Shown here: positions 14,409 through 18,807 of the stretch, piece by piece | Layout of the letters: each line of letters begins with the position of its first letter | Position numbering within the stretch: the stretch's first letter is position 1 | Source of the DNA: Ruminococcaceae bacterium UBA5450 | Lineage (GTDB): Bacteria; Bacillota; Clostridia; Oscillospirales; Acutalibacteraceae | NCBI GenBank assembly: GCA_002424295.1 | Contig: DIQY01000050.1 | Location: 1-18,807, forward strand | DNA: 18,807 nucleotides | Direction of reading: 5' to 3' | Translations under genes and position numbers: made by a program | The notes under the pieces: model-generated | Database searches by the model: none | Told to the model about the DNA's origin: nothing | Seen by the model: the letters and a program-made list of their open reading frames with translations, nothing else

Positions 14409-15351
14409 ATATAAAAAGCGTCGCAATCGCCCGACGAATCGCATCGCAGGATTTTCCAAACGCTCTTTCTTCCTCCGGTAAAAGAGGAAGCTCCGGAACA
14501 TATTCGATTCCATTTGCTCCAACCATTGCAGGGACGCCCGCATAAACATCGGATTGCCCATACTGCCCCCTCAGAAGCACTGAAACAGGGAGAATGCGGT
14601 GCTCATCAAAAAGCACTGCTTTTGCAGTATCGGCTAAGACTGCACCAATTCCAAATTCGGTGGAACCTTTCCCCTCAATGATGTCTGTGCCGGAAAATGC
14701 AGCATCATGCACTGCTGCTTCTAAATCCGCCGCTTCCAAAAGCGCCGGAGAGTTCTTGATGAAGTCAAATAGGGATTCTCCCCCGACCCGTACCAGAGAA
14801 AGCGGGGCGGACTGACTGTCTCCATGTTCTCCCATTGCAAAGCAGGAAATGCTGCGAGGATTTACTTTTAATGCTTTAGCAAGTGCACGGCGCAGCCTCG
14901 CCGTATCCAAGCCTGTTCCGGTGCTGAACACCCTTTCTGCCGGGAATCCGGTCAACTTGCGAAAATAAGATGCAATCACGTCTGCCGGATTGGAAATTGT
15001 AATTATAATCCCCGAAAATCCGGATTTCTTTACTCTGGGTGCAATCTTACGAACCTCTTCTGCAGTATCTTTTAAAACGTCCATTCTGGTCTGTCCCGAA
15101 AGTCTCGGAACCCCAGCCGCTAAAACCAGCAGATCGGCGTCTTTGCAGTCCTCATAATCTCCAACGGAAACTTCTGTGGGCCGTGGCTGAAAGCTATTTG
15201 CGTCCTGCAGATCCAGCGCCTGACTTTTGGCTTTTTCCGTATCTTTATCAATTAAAATAATTTTGGAACAAACACCTTGCTGCATCAACGCAGACGCACA
15301 ATGGCTGCCTACATGGCCGGCACCGATGATCACAATTTTTCCCTGTTTCAT
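14398..15351 (-). CDS. L-lactate/malate dehydrogenase superfamily 2-hydroxyacid dehydrogenase
   Basis: This 317-residue NAD-dependent oxidoreductase has the Rossmann motif GAGHVGSHCA (10-19), acidic Asp35 favouring NADH, catalytic Arg89, Asn121, Asp149 and substrate-binding Arg152 (GLDTAR), and catalytic His176 (GEHGDS). The C-terminal half (KGSTEFGIG, VLLRGQYGQSDVYAGVPAMVG) is lactate-dehydrogenase-like. At the specificity-loop position where lactate dehydrogenases have Gln102 (AGxNQKPG), this protein has Arg83 (AGVPRLSG), the malate-dehydrogenase-type residue. Segments such as TGFPAERV and NPRSIS recall L-2-hydroxyisocaproate dehydrogenase from memory. The substrate is therefore unsettled: lactate, malate or an amino-acid-derived 2-keto acid. 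The ATG follows AGGGGG by about eight bases. The gene lies 23 bases after the T-box-controlled binding-protein gene and is probably in its operon. Confidence 0.85.
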   Translation of the reverse strand: MKQGKIVIIGAGHVGSHCASALMQQGVCSKIILIDKDTEKAKSQALDLQDANSFQPRPTEVSVGDYEDCKDADLLVLAAGVPRLSGQTRMDVLKDTAEEVRKIAPRVKKSGFSGIIITISNPADVIASYFRKLTGFPAERVFSTGTGLDTARLRRALAKALKVNPRSISCFAMGEHGDSQSAPLSLVRVGGESLFDFIKNSPALLEAADLEAAVHDAAFSGTDIIEGKGSTEFGIGAVLADTAKAVLFDEHRILPVSVLLRGQYGQSDVYAGVPAMVGANGIEYVPELPLLPEEERAFGKSCDAIRRAIATLFIFMH

Positions 15352-15374
15352 TGATGATTCCCCCTAAAATAATC

Positions 15375-16403
15375 TCAGCCTTGGCTGTTGACAGTCGTGG
15401 TTGTAATCTGCTGAAAATCTCCCTGCAAACTTTGCGGAATAATAATTCCTAACTTTTTGGCTGTATCGGTATTAATCATTTTCGCATATTTCTGAATGGA
15501 TTCTACCGGCGTCTGTGCAATCGTTTGGCCGTCAATCACGCGTTTAATCATCTGTGCGGTTTGCTTTCCAAGGACCGTATAATCGATTCCAACGGTCGCA
15601 AGGCCGCCGTCCTTCACCATAGAATCCGCACCGACATATACAGGGATCTTTGCTTCCTCTGCAATTTTTTCATAAAGCGGCATCGCAGAAGCGACGGTAT
15701 TATCATTCGGTGTGAAAAACGCATTCACTTTTCCAACCAGAGACTGTACTGCCTGCTGCACATCATTGGAATTGGTAACCGTCGCTTCTTTATAGGCGAT
15801 CCCATTCGCATCGCAGTACGCTTTCGCACGGTTAATCCCAGTCACAGAATTGACTTCACCCGGGTTATAAACAAACCCATAAGTTTTTACGTTAGGCGTC
15901 AGCTCTTGTGCCAGTTTAAAGATATCTTCTACCGCAATCGAATTTGAAACTCCGGTAATATTGCCATCTGTCTTGTCAAAAGAATCCACCAGTTTTGCTT
16001 CAATTGGATTGCTGACCGCCGAAAAAATGATCGGCACATCTTTTGTAGCTTTGGCGCAAGCCTGTGCCGGGCCGGTAGCGATCGGCACCAACAGATCCAC
16101 ATTGGACGAAAGCATATTATTGATAATTGTCGTGACCGCTGCTGTATCACCCTGTGCATTTTCATAATCGATCTCGATTTTATCGTCCATGCCTAAAGCG
16201 GAAAGTTCCGAAACAATTGTCTCCCGAATCTGATCCAGCGATGGATGATCCATAGGCTGAATAATCCCGATCTTATACTTTTTTTCTCCTGCTTGAGAAG
16301 GATTCGTTGAAGATGCGGCACTTGTTCCGCACCCCGCAAATACTGATGCCATCAGTGCTCCCACCATCAAAACAGCCGTTCCTCTTGTCAATCTCTTTTT
16401 CAT
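15375..16403 (-). CDS. ABC transporter substrate-binding lipoprotein (TrpX-like, ABC_sub_bind family)
   Basis: This 342-residue lipoprotein has a signal peptide with lipobox VFAGC (Cys25). The two-lobed ABC_sub_bind (PF04392-like) fold is indicated by YKIGIIQPMDHPSLDQ, DLLVPIATGPAQACAKAT, PIIFSAVSNPIEAKLV, GFVYNPGEVNS and FFTPNDNTVASAMPLY. Members of this family include the tryptophan-transport protein TrpX, but the family is broad and the ligand cannot be assigned by eye. Usually a permease and an ATPase gene follow. Here a dehydrogenase gene follows instead, so the transporter partners must be elsewhere. The ATG at 16403 follows AAAGGGG by about nine bases. A complete T-box leader with strong promoter precedes it, so expression should depend on an uncharged tRNA. 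Confidence 0.9.
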   Translation of the reverse strand: MKKRLTRGTAVLMVGALMASVFAGCGTSAASSTNPSQAGEKKYKIGIIQPMDHPSLDQIRETIVSELSALGMDDKIEIDYENAQGDTAAVTTIINNMLSSNVDLLVPIATGPAQACAKATKDVPIIFSAVSNPIEAKLVDSFDKTDGNITGVSNSIAVEDIFKLAQELTPNVKTYGFVYNPGEVNSVTGINRAKAYCDANGIAYKEATVTNSNDVQQAVQSLVGKVNAFFTPNDNTVASAMPLYEKIAEEAKIPVYVGADSMVKDGGLATVGIDYTVLGKQTAQMIKRVIDGQTIAQTPVESIQKYAKMINTDTAKKLGIIIPQSLQGDFQQITTTTVNSQG

Positions 16404-16470
16404 CTTGAATTGCCCCTTTCTTTTTCTCGAAAGGTACAGTTGTTGGACCGCACCGCTTTGTTCCGCAAAT

Positions 16471-16745
16471 AAAAAAAGATCTGCCCCTTCTTTTAAAAAG
16501 GGCAGATCTTATAAAAATCTGTGGTACCACCTTTATTGGCCGCAAAAGCGACCCTCTCAACGGAATGCCAACACATTCCTTATCGTTAACGCCGACAATA
16601 CGTCTCAGATACTGGGCCAAAAGGCCTTTCCCCTCGCTCTCAACGGACCATTATGCCATACCGATTTCCGCAGGTTCTCAGCATTTCCTGCTCTCTGTAG
16701 GCGCGTATACGGATTCACTTCCGTCTCGAAGATTTCTTCTTGATT
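16471..16745 (-). promoter_or_regulatory. T-box riboswitch leader, probably methionine-specific
   Basis: The minus strand carries the T-box core AAGGTGGTACCACAG (around 16519-16533) followed by a terminator: AAGATCTGCCC pairs with GGGCAGATCTT (arms 16500-16510 and 16476-16486) and a T run ends it. Upstream are the Stem I AGAGAG motif (16696-16691) and the basal helix ACGGA (16724-16720) with UCCGU (16647-16643). Just before the 3' basal strand the loop reads CAUAAUGG. AUG (16651-16649) followed by G fits the 'specifier codon plus purine' layout. The UGGU of the antiterminator bulge predicts a tRNA with discriminator A, as in tRNA-Met. A UGG (Trp) reading is possible but fits less well. This leader explains most of the 420-base gap between the suf operon and the binding-protein gene. 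Confidence 0.88.
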
Positions 16746-16751
16746 GGTTCT

Positions 16752-16781
16752 ATTATATGCACATTCAAAATCTGCTGTCAA
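16752..16781 (-). promoter_or_regulatory. Strong sigma-A promoter driving the T-box leader
   Basis: The minus strand reads TTGACA (complement of 16776-16781), an 18-base spacer, then TATAAT (complement of 16752-16757). Both hexamers are perfect. Transcription should begin near 16745, just before Stem I of the T-box. Confidence 0.88.
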
Positions 16782-16825
16782 GATTTTTTTAAATTACTTA
16801 GGAAGAAAAAGTCAGATCCCGTTTT

Positions 16826-17743
16826 TTATTTCATAAATCCGGCGACAATTTTTTCTTCTGCTTCTTTTTCGGTCAATCCCAGAGTGCAAAGCTTTAGAAT
16901 CTGTTCTCCGGCAATTTTTCCGATCGCAGCCTCATGAATCAAAGCGGCATCCGGATTGTTGGCAGAAAGTTCCGGCGCGGCATTAACGGTGCCTTCCCCC
17001 ACCAAAATTGCATCGCACTCGGAATGACCGTTGCAGCGGGTATTTCCAACAATGCGCGACTGATATTCCTGATGGGAATGGTCTTTTGCCACCGACCGGG
17101 AAATCAGGTTTGCTCCACAGTTTTCGCCATTCAAGTTGACCTCAAACTGTGTTTTCGCAGTCTGCTCTTTTTCGGTCAAAATCCGCTCGTGGATCACAAG
17201 TTTCGCATCTTTTCCCAAAGTTCCCTTGGTCGTACGCAGCGTATGATCTACACCGCCGATTTGAGAAGTATCCATTTCAAGAAAGGCGCCCTCTTCCAGA
17301 AAAGCTTCCGTCACAGGGTCAATCGTGCGAAGCCCGTTGCCTTTTCCAGTCCCGATATGCTTTTCCAGATACAGCGCATGGGAATTTTTCCCCATAAAGA
17401 AGCGATGAATTCCATTGTGCCGGGCAGGCTCTCCATTTTCCGTATGAACACCGCAGCCGGCTACGATCACAACATCGGCTCCCTCACCGACATAAAAGTC
17501 ATTATAAACAAGGTCGTCCATATCTCCGTGCGTCACACAGGCGGGGATGGAAACCGTCTCGCCTTTCGTGCCGGGAGCAATCCGAATATCCAAGCCGGGA
17601 CGATCTTTTTTGGAATCGATCTGAATATGCTCCGTAGACTGCCGTCCGGCGCATTGTCCATCCTCCCGAATATTATAGGCTCCGTGAAACGTTCCTTTCC
17701 AGTCAGAAACGATCTTTAAAAGTTGTTCTGAAATATGATTCAT
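16826..17743 (-). CDS. SufB/SufD-family Fe-S scaffold protein, short form (SmsB-like)
   Basis: This 305-residue protein belongs to the SufB/SufD beta-helix core family, which forms the scaffold with SufC for iron-sulfur cluster assembly in the cytosol. Recognisable parts are DDLVYNDFYVGEGADVVIVAGCGVH (middle N-terminal half), GRTKGTLG-type repeats of the beta-helix, HSECDAILVGEGTVNAAPEL, and the C-terminal HEAAIGKIAGEQILKL (His270, Glu271, then Cys286). It is far shorter than classical SufB (about 465-495 residues), fitting the two-gene SufC/SufB-like systems of anaerobes and archaea. The start is ATG 17743, two bases after the sufC stop, with GGGGAGG ten bases upstream. An upstream in-frame start would overlap sufC. 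No SufS, SufU or SufE gene is nearby, so sulfur donation must come from elsewhere. Confidence 0.88.
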   Translation of the reverse strand: MNHISEQLLKIVSDWKGTFHGAYNIREDGQCAGRQSTEHIQIDSKKDRPGLDIRIAPGTKGETVSIPACVTHGDMDDLVYNDFYVGEGADVVIVAGCGVHTENGEPARHNGIHRFFMGKNSHALYLEKHIGTGKGNGLRTIDPVTEAFLEEGAFLEMDTSQIGGVDHTLRTTKGTLGKDAKLVIHERILTEKEQTAKTQFEVNLNGENCGANLISRSVAKDHSHQEYQSRIVGNTRCNGHSECDAILVGEGTVNAAPELSANNPDAALIHEAAIGKIAGEQILKLCTLGLTEKEAEEKIVAGFMK

Positions 17744-17745
17744 CG

Positions 17746-18471
17746 TTAGCACGCCTCCCCTTCCTCTTTGGGACATTTTTCGCAATGCGGCTCCTTTAAA
17801 AGCGTCGGCAGAATCTGATCCGGTTTACCGGAACATCTAATCTGCCCGTCCGCAATTACAACCAGTTCATCCGCAATCTGTAAAATACGTTCCTGATGAG
17901 AAATAATCACCATAGATCCATTGATTTTTCCGCGCATCTCCTGGAACACATCAATCAGCGCGGCAAAGCTCCACAGATCGATCCCCGCTTCCGGCTCATC
18001 GAAAATCGTCAGCTTTGTATGGCGTGCCAAGACGGTTGCAATTTCAATTCGTTTAATTTCACCGCCAGAAAGGCTGGCATCCACTTCGCGGTCTATATAT
18101 TCTCTGGCACAAAGTCCAACCTTGCTTAAAAGCGTGCAAAGCCGATCCTCCGAGAGCGTTTCCCCAGAGGCTAGTTCTAAGAGGTCGCGTACGGTAAGCC
18201 CTTTAAACCGTACCGGCTGCTGAAACGCATAGCTGATCCCTTTTAAAGCGCGCTCTGTCACATTGAGCCCCGTAATATCTTCCCCATCAAGAATGATCTT
18301 TCCGGAATCCGGAGTTTCCACACCGGAGATCAATTTGGCAAGGGTCGTTTTTCCTCCACCATTTGGGCCGGTGATAACCATAAGTTTTCCATCTGGAATT
18401 GTCAGATTCATATTTTTTAAAATAGATTCTCCGCCGGGTGCGTGCCAACAAAGGTCAGATAATTGCAGCAA
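17746..18471 (-). CDS. sufC: SufC-like ABC ATPase of the Fe-S assembly system (TTG start)
   Basis: This 241-residue cytosolic ATPase works with the SufB-like protein downstream. Motifs are Walker A GPNGGGKTT, the Q-loop AFQQPVRFKG, the SufC-type signature SLSGGEIKRIEIA, Walker B LTIFDEPEAGID and the switch ISHQER. The start is taken as TTG 18471 (LLQLSDLCWHAPGG) with AAGGAA six bases upstream. The longer frame starting with ATG at 18582 would begin upstream of the promoter and so cannot be transcribed from it. The C terminus ends in a Cys-rich tail (HCEKCPKEEGEAC), which I do not associate with classical SufC. The gene is the first of a two-gene operon whose promoter overlaps an IscR-like inverted repeat. 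Confidence 0.9.
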   Translation of the reverse strand: MLQLSDLCWHAPGGESILKNMNLTIPDGKLMVITGPNGGGKTTLAKLISGVETPDSGKIILDGEDITGLNVTERALKGISYAFQQPVRFKGLTVRDLLELASGETLSEDRLCTLLSKVGLCAREYIDREVDASLSGGEIKRIEIATVLARHTKLTIFDEPEAGIDLWSFAALIDVFQEMRGKINGSMVIISHQERILQIADELVVIADGQIRCSGKPDQILPTLLKEPHCEKCPKEEGEAC

Positions 18472-18475
18472 ATTG

Positions 18476-18523
18476 GTTCCTTCTTTCTTTTTAAACAAAC
18501 AATCAGGAACGAATGAAGTTCCT
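18476..18523 (-). promoter_or_regulatory. Leader with two alternative hairpins, one covering the sufC ribosome binding site
   Basis: In the minus-strand transcript, AGGAAC occurs at 18523-18518 and again at 18481-18476, where it overlaps the ribosome binding site AAGGAA. Between them lies a single GTTCCT at 18510-18505 that can pair with either copy, six bases each. Pairing with the first (seven-base loop) leaves the ribosome binding site free; pairing with the second (23-base loop) hides it. This is a geometric observation; function is untested. Confidence 0.4.
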
Positions 18524-18532
18524 TCTTTTTCT

Positions 18533-18561
18533 ATTGTAAAAAATTTGACAATCCCTGTCAA
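18533..18561 (-). promoter_or_regulatory. sufCB promoter overlapped by an IscR/Rrf2-like inverted repeat
   Basis: The minus strand has TTGACA (complement of 18556-18561), a 17-base spacer and TACAAT (complement of 18533-18538). The -35 is one arm of the inverted repeat TTGACA-N5-TGTCAA (18545-18561). Written as GAC-N7-GTC with TT before and AA after, this has the geometry of the Escherichia coli IscR type-1 site (YYGAC-N7-GTCRR). A repressor bound there would exclude RNA polymerase. Confidence 0.68.
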
Positions 18562-18612
18562 GATCAGTTCGCAAAAAATCATACTTTTTTAGTGTACTTT
18601 TAGAGTTTCCAG

Positions 18613-18652
18613 ATTCAAAAAGAAAAATACAAATAATTTTTTCTTTTTGAAT
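18613..18652. repeat. AT-rich 15-bp inverted repeat between sufC and tRNA-Gly
   Basis: ATTCAAAAAGAAAAA (18613-18627) pairs perfectly with TTTTTCTTTTTGAAT (18638-18652) around a ten-base loop. It lies upstream of both divergent promoters, so it does not terminate either visible transcript. Confidence 0.7.
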
Positions 18653-18707
18653 AAAGAAATTTTTCGCCGATTATCTGAAAAAATTCGGGAAAAAACTTTA
18701 GGAACAC

Positions 18708-18737
18708 TTGACAAATTCCCGTTCTGTATGCTATATT
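18708..18737 (+). promoter_or_regulatory. Promoter of tRNA-Gly
   Basis: A perfect TTGACA (18708-18713), an 18-base spacer and TATATT (18732-18737) lie 18 bases before the tRNA 5' end. Confidence 0.8.
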
Positions 18738-18755
18738 AATATCCGTTGCCAATAT

Positions 18756-18807
18756 GCGAGTGTAGTTCAGTGGTAGAACCCCAGCCTTCCAAGCTGGTTG
18801 TGTGGGT
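18756..18807 (+). tRNA. tRNA-Gly (anticodon UCC), 3' end cut by the window
   Basis: The first 52 bases are visible: acceptor strand GCGAGTG, D-arm TAGTTCAGTGGTAGAAC with the usual GG, then anticodon stem CCAGC and GCTGG enclosing the loop CTTCCAA. The loop puts TCC at the anticodon positions, reading GGA/GGG glycine codons. The variable loop and start of the T-arm follow before the window ends. The T-loop, 3' acceptor strand and CCA are outside the window. Confidence 0.93.

Noticed and set aside
16648..16650. UGG (Trp) as the T-box specifier codon, my first reading because of the TrpX-like gene
   Set aside because: UGG is followed by U rather than a purine, and the antiterminator UGGU does not fit the G discriminator of tRNA-Trp. 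Kept as an alternative only.
16405..16792. Plus-strand and minus-strand open frames across the T-box leader
   Set aside because: The region is explained by a structured T-box RNA and its promoter. The frames have no ribosome binding sites or family features.
16934..17719. Plus-strand 261-residue frame opposite the SufB-like gene
   Set aside because: It is antisense to a clear SufB/SufD domain, has no ribosome binding site and shows no recognisable motif.
18472..18582. A 37-residue N-terminal extension of SufC from ATG 18582
   Set aside because: That start lies upstream of the -35/-10 promoter, and the extension lacks SufC features. The TTG at 18471 has a ribosome binding site.
1..18807. CRISPR arrays, insertion sequences, prophage or integrase genes
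   Set aside because: No regularly spaced repeats, transposase motifs, terminal inverted repeats around a cargo or phage-like genes were seen. The tRNA-Gly at the right edge is cut off, so an attachment site there cannot be judged.

Overview
The window looks like a chromosomal stretch from a low-to-moderate GC member of the Firmicutes, most likely class Clostridia and possibly Oscillospirales. This is inferred from strong AGGAGG-type ribosome binding sites, sigma-A promoters, a T-box leader, a CIRCE heat-shock operator, a YitT-family protein and a two-gene SufC/SufB-like iron-sulfur operon. No phage, transposon, insertion sequence or CRISPR array was seen. Genes fall into short, well-separated operons, many closed by hairpin terminators.

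Layout, left to right. Positions 1-2992 (+) hold the end of an HD-GYP phosphodiesterase, an AMP-forming acyl ligase, a stand-alone acyl carrier protein and an Sfp-type phosphopantetheinyl transferase. Together these form an 'activate, load, prime' carrier-protein cassette. Positions 3032-6061 (-) hold a Dabb-domain protein and ClpB, with a CIRCE element upstream of clpB. Positions 6301-8590 (-) hold a two-gene ABC exporter whose promoter is followed by two tandem 14-bp palindromes resembling operators. Positions 8739-10098 (-) hold an orphan sugar-type substrate-binding lipoprotein split by a frameshift at a seven-base homopolymer. Positions 10263-10622 (-) hold a DUF4186 protein, and 10770-11705 (+) a sugar-phosphate-type nucleotidyltransferase. 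Positions 11807-13317 (-) hold an HD-domain hydrolase followed by a YitT-family membrane protein. Positions 13503-14408 (+) hold a membrane-anchored C39-like cysteine peptidase.

Positions 14398-16745 (-) form the most intriguing unit: a T-box leader, a TrpX-like substrate-binding lipoprotein, and an L-lactate/malate dehydrogenase-superfamily enzyme. The T-box sequence reads best as methionine-specific (AUG specifier followed by a purine, and a UGGU bulge matching an A discriminator). It does not fit the tryptophan specificity that the transporter family would suggest. The dehydrogenase carries Arg where lactate dehydrogenases carry the specificity Gln, so its substrate is open.

Positions 16826-18471 (-) hold a minimal SufC/SufB-like operon. 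Its -35 element sits inside an inverted repeat with the geometry of an IscR type-1 site, and its leader can form two mutually exclusive hairpins, one covering the ribosome binding site. The window ends inside a tRNA-Gly(UCC) gene with its own promoter. All functional calls rest on motif recognition by eye; no alignments or searches were run.
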